This document shows positions 24,219-35,909 of a stretch of DNA of 64,000 nt, one piece after another; the stretch's first letter is position 1, and every line of letters begins with the position of its first letter. Made by a program: the position numbers and the translations under genes. The notes below the pieces were generated by a model. It saw only the letters and a program-made list of their open reading frames with translations. It made no database searches and was not told where the DNA came from. The DNA comes from Ulva prolifera (lineage: Eukaryota; Chlorophyta; Ulvophyceae; Ulvales; Ulvaceae): contig CM041203.1 in assembly GCA_023078555.1 (NCBI GenBank), forward strand, positions 3,825,981 to 3,889,980, read 5' to 3'.

Positions 24219-27200
24219 ATGGGATTGGCGACATCATTTCAGAATATCGGCTTCTGGGTCGGTCGGGGCCGTCGCTGCAAAGCATGCGCAGCAGGCCCAA
24301 TCAGAGCGACGACCACAACCTACTTGGCAGATTTAAAGAAACATGCAGACGTTGTTGCGCCCTCAGTCGCTGTTGGTGAAGGGGAGAATGGGAGGGGCCT
24401 GATTTTCACTGATGATCGCCCTGAAGGAACAGTTGTCTCCATCCCTTTGAAAAACGTGCTGCTCGTCACAGATGACCCGGTGGAATCTCAAAGCATTACT
24501 GGTGAGTCTCCATATGACAATGCCACGAACTACGTAATCGATGTCAGCCCTTGAAAGCAGCAAAGCCATCAGACCAGTCGTGCACAGGGGACCGGCACAT
24601 ACAGAAGCATCAGGAGTACTACGGCGAGATGCCGCTGACTCTATGCGAGTTTCTAGTCAGTGATGCAAGTTGGGACGCCCGGCTCTGTGCATGGCTTCTG
24701 TACATAGTCAAGAAGTACAGCCATCAGACAGATGGACTATGGTCTGCGTACATCAAGACCTTGCCCAAAATGTCAGATCTCAATCTTCTTCTGACATTCA
24801 GCCCAATGGAGCAAATGCTGCTCAAAATCCCTTGGTGCGTTCTTGCACCATTGTGGATCGACTCCACAGCTGTCGTGATGTGTGCACATGTGCATGGCGC
24901 CAGAGCAACACTGCATGCACACTTGGCGAGCACGATCCACAGCACCGCAGATCGCCTGTACCAGGAAGTATCTCCTATTTCCTCTCAGGGTAGCTCTCGG
25001 CACTGTTGCATTGTAGCTCATCTCCGGTTGATCCACTCACAAAATGCAAGTGCGCACGCGAAGGCATGTACATGTAAGTTCAATCTAATGCCGTCACACA
25101 TACGTCACGTAAGTGTGCAGTTACAAAAGGACGGCTCAGATTGGGCGGGATTCCGTGGAGCGCTTACATTACGCTTACTTCTTTGGGCAGGACGCTGAGC
25201 TGGGTCATCTGAGGCTGTCGCATTCGTTTGAACACACTCTGTGGGCAATGGCCCTTGTGAGGTCTCGCACCTTTGGCCTCACCATTGCTGCTGAGCCGGT
25301 CTCGGTGATGGCGCCATACTTGGACCTGGCCAATCACAGCGACAATTTTGCTTGCTCGTTCAGAGCAAGTCCTGATGAGTATGCCTCCGGTCATAAGCTC
25401 TGGGGGATCCCTGCTCTGTCCGTGGCGTGCATGTGCATGTGCACCGTCCGCTGTTGTGTTCATGTGCGTCCTTGGTGGCGCGTCAATCGGCGCCAGCTAG
25501 CCAAGATTGATTTCCTTGAACAACAGATGCTGTGAAGTCGGCACCATCTATATGTAGCAAGTATGTAGGCCTATGTATGCGTAGACCTTTGTGTGCGTAT
25601 AAGTACATATATGTACTTACAAAGGACCGATGTATATGTATGTAGTTATGTAGTCTCAAAGGACAGAGGCCGGGCGTGGAGCCTTTTCTCGGAATCCACG
25701 CGCAGATCCACTCACTCATTCATGGCACTAGACCAGGCTCGAGCGCGTGCCACAGTGTATGCAGTTATGTGTGCATGGTTGCAACGCCATATCAGTAGGG
25801 GCATTGAAGCCTGGGACCTCCGGAAGTGCACGTTGGTCGCCATGACTCTGCGTCTCTGGCTCCAGCAGATGGCAATGGACCTCAGATGCTGCCAAGCGTG
25901 GTGAAGCATGCTTTGTGTCCTGGGCCTGTCCTGGCTCATCGTGCATTGACACGAGACGTGAAAAGCACGGCGCACATTGTACTCAGTCTCAAGTGAATGG
26001 CATATTGATGCCGGCACAAGGCAGACACCGTTTGTGTGGAGGTCGGTCTTTCTGAAAATTCCTGGGCAGCGCCCGCAGCTCAATGCTGTGATGCCAAGTT
26101 GGCCGGGTCGCCTGGGTGCAGCAAGTTTGAGGAAGACGTGCCTCCTGTGCTCAGCATGGAACTGGCGTTGCACTTGTGCTGTTGAAGAACATGCACTCAG
26201 TGCATTTGGGCAAGCTGATCCCACATCTATAGACATGCAGGTGCAGCCTGGAGTTGCTGGCGTTTGAGGCGCACCAGGCTGGGCAGGAGCTCTTGATCAC
26301 GTACGGGGAAAGCAAGGCTGCACTTGACTTCCTGCGTGACTACGGCTTTGTTGTTTCGGGCTCGCCCGGCCGCATTCACTTTGTATCGGATGCCCAAGAC
26401 GTGCTTGGTCATGTTGGTGCGGGCCAGGGAGCTCCACTCTTGCAGAATTCCCCCCCGCTCTCCCCAGTGCCCCTCTTATGGCCTGTCCCTGGTGTCTGAA
26501 CCTTGTGTCTGAACATGATGTTGGGTCCCTGCTGCATCCTGCATGCCCATGTCTTCTGTCCCTCTGTCCCATTGACTGGTGGGGCCACGTCGCCTGCTCA
26601 GGTGCAGCCGCCGACATTTCTGCGACTGTGTGTCGAGACTCACGCGCGTCAAAATCTGGGATTATGTAAATGTGGGCAGAGATGTCATCGCTACATCAGT
26701 TTGATGACATGTGCTTTTTGTGTTTCGCTCGTATGTGGTAAGGTCATCCCTGACGCATGGGTTTTAAAGACGTCCCATGTAAAGGTTCCACAGCCGCCGC
26801 TGGTGCAGGTGTCAGAGACAAGGGGCTGGAACCTGCGGCCGAAGCAGTCAGGTCAGCGCAGGCATACTTTTGTGACGAAGTCACAGACGGAGGCGCCCCG
26901 CCCAAGTGTCAAGAGGCATGCATGCAGCACTCTCAAGAGCCACGCTTGTCGTTTGGATTGCTGTTCTTGGCTGTAGGAGCCCAGGGTGAGCATGCAGCAT
27001 CCCTGCCATTCAAGGTCCGCAACGCCTTGCCCCCTGCACACGCACCATCCCCTGTGTGCCTGGATTTTTGCGTGAGCATCTGCAATGTTCTATCATGTGC
27101 AGACACATGCAGTGCTGTTATGGCGCTGCCATGTGCCTATTTTCGCTGCAGTCATCTTCTAATCTGCGATGCACCACGAGTGATGTCTACCTGTAGGTGG

Positions 27201-27781
27201 GCATGGAGAGTGCCACTGCGGCCGCCGCCATTGCAAGCCTTGTCCCGCTTATAGCGAGTGTGCCGGGAGACTGCACTGCCGCAGTAGCGAAAGTCCTGAG
27301 CGATGACTCTGTGAAGCCCTCTCGATGCTCCACACGTGCGCTCCCACATGCCCCCTTGCTTGTGCGCCATGCCATAATTGAAGGACATTCCTGCGTAGAG
27401 TTTTTGGCGCCGGCGCAGCCATGCCATGGCCCCATGGCTCTGTACCTCTTGTTGTGTGAGGTTGCACAGCGCGACGTGATGTTGTGTGTCTGCAAGTGTG
27501 CCACATCTATCGGTATCAGTGCAGTTTTGCGCAGCTGTTCACCCGAGGCACTGGCATCTCAACGTGCCCTGTGTGCCTCTCTGCGGCAGCTGGTGAAGGC
27601 TGTGTGGGAGCATGTGGATGAGAAGCGGAGTTCAGTAGAGGTGGCAGAAGCATACCAGGTGCCCATGTCTCGCGTGCACGCTGCATGCTTTGCACGGCTT
27701 GAGTACCAAGCAGTGCTTGAGCAGATGGACCATGTGCTGGGATGCCTGGATCAACTTCTTGAGCAAGATGGGAAGCGATGA
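24219..27781 (+). CDS. SET-domain lysine methyltransferase, Rubisco-LSMT/SETD3 type
   Basis: A protein lysine methyltransferase of the class with a split SET domain and a C-terminal substrate-binding helical domain. The start at 24219 (MGLATSFQNIGFWVG) gives an N-terminus rich in Arg, Ala and Thr that could be a plastid transit peptide. Exon 1 is 24219-24501 (GRGLIFTDDRPEGTVV, SET-N). Exon 2 begins 24588 (RLCAWLLYIVKKYSH, SLW/SAYIKTLP region). A well-fixed exon is 25191-25378 with PYLDLANHSDNFACSF, the AdoMet-binding NHS motif. The next begins at 26247 with ELLITYGESKAALDFLRDYG, carrying the catalytic Tyr and the post-NHS GF. The last exon (~27196-27781) is helical (RALCASLRQLVKAVWEHVDE) and ends at TGA 27781. 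The intron at 25379-26246 contains LINE debris. Boundaries between 24.83-25.0 and 26.4-27.2 kb are unsettled. The substrate could be Rubisco, aldolase, ribosomal protein or actin. Confidence 0.85.
25560..25790 (-). mobile_element. LINE family A 3' fragment inside a SET-gene intron
   Basis: The minus-strand 3' end of LINE A is recognised by CTCAAAGGACAGAGGCCGGG, CACTCATTCATGGCACTAG and CGAGCGCGTGCCACAG. It is preceded by several TATGTA-type tail units and a second stub (TACTTACAAAGGACCGATG). An imperfect duplication (TGTATGTAGTTATGTA versus TGTATGCAGTTATGTG) flanks the ~80-bp core, as expected for an old insertion. Confidence 0.6.
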
Positions 27782-29107
27782 CTCATGGTTGCCACTTGCT
27801 AGTAGTTTCAGTGCGCACAGTAGAAGTAGAGGAAGCGTACTGCGCACAAGATGCAGTAGAGCCGGCGCAAACAGCCAAGCTACGAAGTAGAGCAGTAGGG
27901 ACACATGGCGGAGATGCGGATCATGGCAGTTGACCCCGTGAATCCTCTCTTCTAGAGCAGATGCATGCATGTACGTTTAGCTTCTAGGAATCGTGCCATG
28001 GATGACTACGTGTCTCGAACTGGCCAGACGAACCAGAAGGCCTGATAAACCACTCTGACTTCTAGAAGTTGTGCAGTGCAAGCTCGTATCTGACTCTCTG
28101 CGTGCGAAGCCTTTTGCTGTAATGAGCACATGTCCTCATTGAGACAGCTAACTACATCTGGTTCCCGAAGGGCGTACCGCATACATCAGACCTCTGCATC
28201 CCCCCTGCCCATCTGGCATCCCCCCTGCCCACTCGCATGTTTTGTCCATATTTAGGAAAATTTGCCTGTGCAGCCCCAAGCCGTAGTAGTGTGTACTGTC
28301 CGCGCTTTCCAGTCAACAAGCCGACGGTGCCCCTAAAATTGTGGGGTGCGGGGCAGTGCGCTGACACATGTGATCACTAGGTCGCTTTTTCACAACAGTC
28401 GTTAGGGCACATGCTGGCGGCTCAAGTGCGCTCCTCGAATTTCAGTGCGCTGTGGGATGCATGTTCATGAACACCAAGGTCTGCCAGCCTAGCAGAGGTA
28501 GTTTGCACAATCAGTAGTCGTCTCATATGGTACAGCGGTGCTGAGGTCTTGACTGGCAAAGACGGTTAGCCCAAATCAATCATGTGAGTACAGCTAAGTA
28601 TTTGCTGAAGCAGGTGCGGCTGAGATCCAGTCGGTGGTGATCTCGAGTGACAGTTATTGGCACCTCTGCCAAAGACATCAAGCAGCTGCCACCAAGTGAC
28701 AGCGAGCGAACTGGCATTCCACTCATTGGGAGAGACAGAGTCGCCAGTGTCTAAACTTTGGGTATCACACAAGGATGCGTGCCGCGCGTGGTGAGCGCAG
28801 TCGACCTTGTGCATGAAGCGGTGCACTCGCAATCTCACTGTCGGGAATTGCATCAAGGGTGTGACGTGGCACGCCTGAACCCCTGGCCAGCTCCTCGTGT
28901 TTGTTCTCCGCATGATCAGCGAGTCATGGGAGCTAACACATAACGTGCATGGCGCAGATCGCGAGACACACCACACCAGCCTGCCGCAAGCCCTGCGGCA
29001 GCCTCTTCCGGCTGTCCACTATCTCCACCATCAGAAAGCACTCTTCAGCGACCATGCCACCTGGCATGTTTGAACTCCTCCATCAGTGGGCAGGCGAGAG
29101 GCCTTGG
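27782..29107. other. Gene-free stretch
   Basis: About 1.3 kb with no credible exon on either strand; all frames are short and lack family resemblance. A short direct repeat (GCATCCCCCCTGCCCA twice) lies near 28196-28231. Confidence 0.45.
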
Positions 29108-29301
29108 GTTCTGTATGTAGTTCCAAAGGACGAGACCGGGCATGGAGCCGTTTCTCGGAATCCACTCGCAAATCCACTCACTCATTCATGGCATTAGGCT
29201 GGGCACGAGCGCGTACCACAGCCCTGCCGGTGATTCCAGCCAAAGATTGAAGCCCCGCACGGAGCACATAAGCATTCCCTGTGCACAACGTTCTGTATGT
29301 A
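29108..29301 (-). mobile_element. 170-bp LINE A insertion with 12-bp TSD
   Basis: GTTCTGTATGTA is present exactly at 29108-29119 and 29290-29301. Between them lies the minus-strand 3' end of LINE A: TTCCAAAGGACGAGACCGGG at the left (the element's 3' terminus), then CACTCATTCATGGCATTAGG (the stop and last codons) and CGCACGGAGCACATAAGCAT at the truncated 5' end. Only ~27 codons of the reverse transcriptase remain. Confidence 0.82.
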
Positions 29302-29589
29302 TATGTGCCACAGTGCATGATTGCATGGCCGTATCCATTGGGGCACTGACAAATCCAGAGTTCAGGACCAAATCGCCGATGTGCTGGTTCTTGATTCGGG
29401 ATCGTGCTTGCCCGTGGCACTGCATTGTGGAATATGCGGGCCCTGTAATTCCTCGGGTGTTCAAGATTCAACCATGCCCTCGATTCCCGGGAACCCAAGT
29501 CACTGCCTGCGAAATTGATAAAGTGGCTTGAGTTCTGCGCCTGGTCACCTCTTACACCGGACTGCAGTCTGCCCGAGAGCCACGCTATC

Positions 29590-30110
29590 GCGCCCTCGCC
29601 GGATGTGCGGGTGCGATGTAGAGTATTCGCTGCGGGGCCATCATCGTGGTTACGGCGCGCCTGAGATGGCTGCAGTGGACGTCGTCGTCACAAATTCCCG
29701 GCGGCTTTGTACTTGGCTGCCGCGGCACGTGTGACGGGGGCGACGGCGGTGCGGGCGGAGACCAGGCAGCGGGACCGCTTCCGGGAGGACGTGCCTTATT
29801 ATACAACGCTCCGATTCGTCCCGTTTGCGGTGGAGCCGTGTGGGTACATGGGCAAGGCTGCTGTGCCATTTGTCAGCCAGTTGCTAGTGGGCGGATTTAC
29901 AAAGCCGCGTTCTTGCAGTGGGCAAAGCCCTTGCTGTCTGTGTCGTTACAGAAGGGTAATGCTGAGATGTATCGAAGGTCTGGGATTGTCATCTCGCGTG
30001 AGCAGGGGTTGCGCTATGATTCTGGGCATGAGGACCAGCTCCTGCCAGAGAAGGGCGTGCATGTGCTGGCTGTTGCTTTGTGGCTGTGTGTGTGAACGAG
30101 GGATCTGAAG
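29590..30110 (+). pseudogene. LINE reverse-transcriptase C-terminal remnant (family C)
   Basis: Plus-strand frames carry AETRQRDRFREDVPYYTTLR, then FVPFAVEPCGYMGKAAVPF in one frame and VASGRIYKAAFLQWAKPLLS, then VSLQKGNAEMYRRSG in another. Together they match the layout of the other LINE C-termini here (FVPLS...GRLGRPAM...LSVALCKGNA). At least one frameshift near 29890 separates them, and another lies upstream of 29700. The sequence differs clearly from families A and B. No tail or duplication was found. Confidence 0.7.
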
Positions 30111-30993
30111 AGATTCTTTTGCTGCATTTGACTGCACACGTTTCTCATCTGTGAACAACTGCCTGCGGAAGCCCGTTCCAGGGTGCAGCGCCTGATTGGC
30201 GCAGCCCAGATGTCGCTGCAGCTGACCGCCTCTGGATCCGGCAGCTTGCTAAGAGCCAACTGCGAACCACGACGTGATTACTGGAGGATGCCGGTCCATC
30301 TATGCCCAGGCAGGCAGAGCTACGGACCACCGCGTCCGACAACAGCGACGGATGGCGAGGCTGCCGAGCATGCGCAACGAACAGCAGCCGCGCCATAAGA
30401 GGGACCGCTCATGTGCGCAGATCAGGGTCCAGGCCCCGGACTCCGAGCTGCCCATGTTCTGCAGCAGCAATGCTGCCGGTTGGAGCTGAGAGTGACGAGC
30501 GTGCGTGCACCTAGTTCTTTGACGCTTTCACAGTTGGAACAAGCATTTGAACTTTGTACGACGTCGTGCTTCATGGTGATGTCTATCTCCCACTGACAGA
30601 ACTACACCAATTCCTGAGACGCCGCGATTCGTACTGCTGCCGCGGCCCGCGAAACTTACTGCTGCCGCGCTTGAAAAGTGGAAACAGCAAAGCTCGCATT
30701 ATGGAATTAGCGAGGGTGCGAATGCATGCGTATGGAAGACAGTGCACAAGCAACAATCTGCTGCGCAACTGCGTTGCTGTTATAAAAATGCCATATCAAC
30801 ATGAGATGTTGGTCCAAGCACCTCTGAAACACTGACGTATTGCCACGAAACTTTCAGAGAAGGCTTTCCTCACGCAGACGTTTGTTCGATCGAAGTGACC
30901 GTGTTCGGAGTGCTTCTGTTGACTTGCGTGTCTGGGGCAGAGCTTCTACCTGCCACAGACAGTTGAAAACCATTGCTATCGTCCTTCGAGGTG
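30111..30993. other. Gene-free stretch upstream of DPY30
   Basis: No exon is recognised. The first ~270 bp may be further 3' sequence of the LINE C remnant. The last part should carry the DPY30 promoter and 5' UTR. Confidence 0.35.
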
Positions 30994-31483
30994 ATGACGG
31001 AAGAGAGCGTGCCCACAGATCCTGTGGCTGCCGCGCCTAACAAGGAGCAACCCGCGTCTCAAACGCAAGCAGCCCCAGCATTCCCACATCCGGACGCTGC
31101 CAAGAAGGTCGAAGATGCTGCTAACAAGACGGCTGCACAAGTAAACACGAAAGCGCTGTCAGTTAGACAGTGGCTTGAGTCAGCTGTGGTACCTGTTGTG
31201 CGTTGCCGACATGGTCAACTCGAACCTAGGTTACCGCGCAGGCGATGCGCCGTTGATCACTTTCTGATTGCTGTAGGTGTATCAAGGCATGGTGGCAGCA
31301 GCAAGAGAACGTCCGGATGACCCGATCGGTATGTCAGTGAATTTCGAATGAACGTACTGAATCTTTGGCTACTTCAATGTTTGCGGTCCTGCAGAATATC
31401 TCGCGGCATATCTGATAGAGCACAACCCCAAGAAGAAGCAAAAAACAGCGGCACAAGCAGGAGCAACCGGAACAAGCAGCTAA
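30994..31483 (+). CDS. DPY30: DPY-30 homologue
   Basis: A small dimerising subunit of COMPASS/MLL-type histone H3K4 methyltransferase complexes; in algae Dpy-30 motifs also occur in flagellar radial-spoke proteins. Three exons close in phase: 30994-31197, 31277-31328 and 31395-31483, giving 114 residues. Residues 1-50 are Ala/Pro/Gln-rich and probably disordered. The Dpy-30 motif fills residues ~55-100: LSVRQWLESAVVPVVYQGM, then AAARERPDDPIEYLAAYLIE, then HNPKKKQK, matching the human and yeast helix pair closely including the RPDDPIExLAxYL core. The length and the single motif favour the nuclear DPY30 over a radial-spoke protein. It is convergent with the DUF2064 gene. Confidence 0.93.
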
Positions 31484-31874
31484 ATTGTCAGCTCCAAAAT
31501 CAGCGCAAATGATCCGGTTGCCAGCACAAACATGTTGGAGGCCAACTTAGCAATATTGCAGAGGTATAAATCATTCAGAAATGTACTTTTTCTATAGACA
31601 CGTTTGTAGTCTCGTTCATGGCTCTTTACAACAATGCAGACACCGAATGGCCAAAACAGAATATGGCAGCCATAGCATGACTACCTAAGCAGAATCAAGC
31701 GGGCATCAAGAGGATCCAAGCACAAATGAATAGCACCCATGCATAGAGCGCACTTGTATGTGTCTGTGTGTCAAGTGTGTCCTGTAAGGTACTGATACAA
31801 GGGAAATTTCTGAAATGTGGTAACCTTGAATAAGATGGAAGCGTAGCGAATTTATGCAACATCTCAGTCTTTAC
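31484..31874. other. Intergenic between convergent genes
   Basis: 3' UTRs of DPY30 and the DUF2064 gene; nothing else is recognised. Confidence 0.5.
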
Positions 31875-33739
31875 TCACTTCAGGCCTGCTTTTTGTATCG
31901 CATGTTCTGCAGCAGTCCAAGTTGGTGTGGCTTGTGCTTTGGCAGTGTTCTCTTGCATCCAGGCTTGCAAATCCTTCACACAGACCTTCCAGCTCATCGT
32001 GCAAGCTCGGAGATGAGACAGCAGAGTCTGGTTGAATCTTCATGCAGACAGCTAGGCTCAAAAAGCACATGCTGTAACCGCACCTGCACCACATCTATAT
32101 CTATGAGCTGTGGCAACCTGAGTGGGTCCGCCACAACAAGGTAATGACGCTGTGCATTCGCAATCGTGGTCGAGAGCACAGTTGATGTGGACCATTCCAC
32201 ATTTTGGAAGATGGCGGCATGTGGATGCTTCAGACCAACCAAGTAATATCCACCATCTCTCGCCGGTCCCAACACCACATCATTTGTGTCCAGTAAGCCA
32301 ACAGCTTCATTGAAGGTGCTCTGCTTCAAGCCTGGCACGTCTGTGCCGAAAATTATAACCTGCCCACACATCACCGCGTCAGCCTCTCATCATAGGTGCT
32401 CAGCGCAGCTGCCCCTACGGACTCTGCCACAGTGTCTGTGATCCTGCAGACTCACTGCCACTGGCATTTCCGCCATGAATCCTCTACCACCGCGTGGCAT
32501 TCCTCACCGCTCCAGCTACCCTGGATGAGGGCGTGTTCGCGGCTCAGAAGACATAGCAGCAGCAGTGCTCTGCCGCAACTTCCTGCCAACACAGCTTGAC
32601 GAACACTGAAAAATACTCCAGAGGCACAGGGTACTACAAAGCTAATTCCGGCAAAAAGTCGAAGCATGCACCTTTGCTGCTCCACTGTTCAATGCATGAG
32701 TAGCAGTCGCAAGCATCCTAGCCCCGAGGTCGGGATCCGAAATCTGACTGGAGGTCATCACATCCTACAGAGCAGTGTCCCCGCTTACCGCCGACAATGA
32801 CTTTGCTCCTGGTGTGTTGCACCCTATTCAGATTTGAGCCCAAAGTGGAGCTTCCAGGCCAGCAGCTTCTGCGCTTTCATGTATATGTCAAGGCCACCAC
32901 TGGTCAGGTTGAAGCAGACATGCGATCTACCGAGACACCGGAAGGGTTGGGTTCACTGCCTATCAAGGAAGCACACCAAGCCTTGAGACAAAAGCCAGTC
33001 TCGCATGGGCTGGACTTCTTTCTCTTCAGAGCAGCAGCATTGCACTGCATGGCCAGATCTACACGCAGACTGAGTCTCATCATAGGAGCCACAGTAGCAA
33101 TCACAGCCACAACAGAACAGTCACATCCAGTTGAAGGACCATATTCCGGCGCCCTGGACGTTACAGCTACACACATACTTTTGAGCCTCTTGAAGGCAGT
33201 GTACAAGTGATGCACTATAAAAATCACAGGCTGCCTGCGGACCGCAGCCAGCTGCAAGCCTAGTCTTCACTTTCCCGGGTACAGGCAGTCTTGCAAAGGC
33301 GATCAGGCTGACCGCCGTTGAGTCTGTCATTGCTTGTTGTAGAACGGGTGGGCTGGTGCCATGGCCATGCTGCAGAACCAACAGATGCACAGGCACACAT
33401 ATGTAACAGACAAGGTCACAGGGGTGAATAATACCTCGCTTGAATAAGTCCATCGATTCTTGCTCTCGTCTTGAGAAGACGCCGACGTGCTTTCCACTTT
33501 CACGTCGAGCCAGATCTGTTGCATGCATGCGCTCGAGAAGGTGGCCTGTGATCGTGCTTCAACGCGCCAAAGCAACAGTAGCATGCACAGTGATGTAACG
33601 TCAGTATGTGGGCTGTACCCTGTTCTGCCGAGGTACTAGCTTGTGATCGCTCGCGGGCTGAGTGAACACGACCAACGCTGGTTCGGGCTTCAGAACGTCG
33701 GCGTAAACGTGTTAGAATGGGGTCAAATTGCATACACAT
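31875..33739 (-). CDS. DUF2064/TIGR04282 nucleotidyltransferase-like glycosyltransferase
   Basis: A GT-A-fold protein of the TIGR04282 (DUF2064) family. It is usually annotated as glycosyltransferase or nucleotidyltransferase; the substrate is unknown. The probable start at 33739 (MCMQFDPILTRLRRRSEART) gives an Arg/Ser-rich leader that suits plastid or mitochondrial targeting. Exon 1 (33619-33739) joins in phase to an exon beginning 33332 with LIAFARLPVPGKVKTRLAAG, the family's nucleotide-binding signature. Later pieces: QISDPDLGARMLATATHAL (~32700-32760); then VIIFGTDVPGLKQSTF, VVLGPARDGGYYLVGLKHP and LIDIDV (~32080-32374); and a last exon DLQAWMQENTAKAQATP that stops at 31875. The GTDxPG and DGGYYLVG motifs are intact. 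One or two exons between 32.8 and 33.2 kb are unresolved. It is divergent from the lumen-protein gene, 142 bp apart. Confidence 0.85.
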
Positions 33740-33881
33740 GAACGCAGCTGCTTCATCTACATCGCAACGGCCTAAGGGGTACGTTTCCACTGTCCCGTCA
33801 CTCGATTTGAGATTCAGCTGATTCAGTACTGTGACCAGTTGTGCCCCACCTAGCGCACGATCTGAGCCGCGAGCGAACAAG
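33740..33881. promoter_or_regulatory. Compact bidirectional promoter region
   Basis: Only 142 bp separate the predicted starts of the divergent DUF2064 and lumen-protein genes, so both promoters and 5' UTRs must overlap here or extend into the neighbouring exons. No named motif is evident. Confidence 0.4.
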
Positions 33882-35068
33882 ATGCCAGTGAAATCAAGTC
33901 GATCTGTGACTATATCATGTTGTCATACAATGTACCCACGATCGCTGGACTGCAGATTTGCGTGCTCCCCTACACGTCATCGATTGGACCCCAGGGCCAC
34001 AGCCCGCGCGTACGGTGGTAGTCGGGCCTCCGCCGAAGCTACACCACCGACAACACTCGTTCAAAATGCTACATGTGTGCTTGCTGGGGCAGCTTGTTGC
34101 ATGGTGATGGCTGGCCCTTCCATGGCGTTGGACTGGAATCCTGAAACAACAGCCAGGCAAGGCTCTAGCTACACGCCGGCGGTCATGGCAGCGGCCCCTC
34201 AGATATCCGAGTTATTCGGCTCCCAAGCTCAAGATTCTTTCAACGATCCCGTTGACCCTTTCACGCTCTACGGCACAGTCTTGTGCGGCCCTCTGCTGAT
34301 TGTGCAAAGAGATTCTCCCGTCCGTGCATGCACACTCCAAAATTGAAACCGCCATCTCATGCAGCAACGCATTTGAAAACAGGTACATGGCGCTTGCAGC
34401 AGAAAGTACTTGATAGAGCGGCTGGATGGAGAAAAGATCGTGTCTCGAAAGAAAGGGATCACTACTGTTGTGTGCACTTCCGCACTCCCAGCCGCACTCG
34501 AGACACCAGAAGTGCAGTTCTTACCTCTTGGGGAAAAGGCACGCCTTGCAGGCAATGCTCAGTGCCGCAAAGCGGAAACTTCGGTGCGTCCTCACATCAC
34601 CCCTCCCGTGCAGGGCGCCGACTGCTCATGACTCAGGGATACTTCTATACGTCCGTGCCGCAGAGCAGAGCATGCTAGCATTCTTCTGTTAACCTGCTAT
34701 TCATAGCTGCCTTTTCCACCAATCCATGATCTCTGGACCGGTGCCGCCCTACGGATATGTGCGATATGCTTTCCTTTGGCTGCTCTGCGGTACGAAGTCA
34801 CTGATAGACTGAGCCAGCCCATAGTGTTGCAAGATTTTAGGGTAGTCTGGGTGTGCAGGAGCTCACAGAGGGATGTGCGGCTACCTGCCCCACCTCCTGT
34901 GCAGCTGGAATTGACAACTACATGGCGGGGTACACTAAAGAATCTGGCTACAGACTAGATGAGAAGGCTTACAAGCGCCTCCTAGCAAGCTGCACGCGTC
35001 GTTGCAACCAGGAGTGCTCAAAGGGTGGGACGAATTATGATTATGCAGTAAACTTCAGACGATACTGA
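33882..35068 (+). CDS. Predicted thylakoid-lumen Cys-rich protein
   Basis: I do not know a named family, though its style is that of conserved green-lineage chloroplast proteins. The start at 33882 (MPVKSSRSVTISCCHTMYPR) gives a Ser/Arg-rich transit peptide followed by a hydrophobic stretch, CVLAGAACCMVMAGPSMA, ending in an S-M-A motif before LDWNPE. That is a bipartite leader typical of thylakoid-lumen import. Exon 1 is 33882-34282 (ends VDPFTLYGTV). Exon 2 starts 34403 (KYLIERLDGEKIVSRKKGIT). The last exon is 34859-35068 with GCAATCPTSCAAGIDNYMAG and LLASCTRRCNQECSKGG. Seven Cys in the last 65 residues suggest disulfides or a metal or cofactor site. The 3' limit of exon 2 is not fixed. A role in photosystem assembly is only a guess. 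Confidence 0.7.
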
Positions 35069-35809
35069 CGGCGATGATCACCGGCAAATGCACTGTTGCA
35101 TAGTCTCTGCTCCAACTCCATGTACAGGAAGCACCTGATTTGTGGCGCGTGGCATCTGTAAGCCGGCTGAGATGGACAGCTCACACCCTGACGAGAAATT
35201 GGCTCCCTGCTTGCTATGGTGGCACGAGTGCCGTGGCTGGTGTATGCATCATGCTTATCTCGGGGCAGACTTGTCCTGTACGACAATTGCGTAGATCCTG
35301 ATATTGTTGAGCAAGCTGAATAGTACCAATAACATTCGGAGTCGAGTCGTGTCACACGCACACACAGTGCGATTGGAGCAGGTGCCCTTGTGGAAAAACC
35401 AAACATTATCCGCGGTGGAGCGATCCTGGCTAGTCCATTCACCACCTCCACTTTCACATCGTATAGCTGTGCCTGCTTTCCTGTTGCTATTCACGTTGGC
35501 GATGCTCCTGCAGGCGATCAAGCCCATCGAAGGTCATCCTCTGAATCTGGTAGTACGTCCACCCGCAGCTACGATCCAAAAGCTGCCATGCCTAGAAGAA
35601 AGGTATCGCAAATTCTGGTGTAAAGGTGGTATGTTTGGTGATCGGTCCGTTTACAGGACGACCCGCGAGGCAAGCAGATCTGCTACCGTGTCGTTGTACC
35701 ATGGTACGTCGGAGGCCAGACAGATAAATAAACAGCAACCTTCAGGCTCCACACATCAACGACGTCCGCTGAAACAGTGAGGAGAACGAAGTTGATGCGC
35801 TCTGCATGT
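35069..35809. other. Intergenic, upstream of HAD gene
   Basis: Several medium-length frames exist but none resembles a protein family or links in phase to the HAD gene. It probably contains the lumen-gene 3' UTR and the HAD promoter. Confidence 0.4.
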
Positions 35810-35909
35810 CATGGCCATTGTATCAAGCGTTGGGTTTAGGCGGACCAGGATCTCAGCCAAGTCATCAATCCAAGCATATCCGATAACTGATCCGGCTCGA
35901 AGGGATTCG

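Noticed and set aside
32797..33210. 137-codon plus-strand frame (FEPKVELPGQQLLRFHVYVK)
   Set aside because: It lies antisense to the DUF2064 gene between confirmed exons and has no family match; treated as a shadow or intron content.
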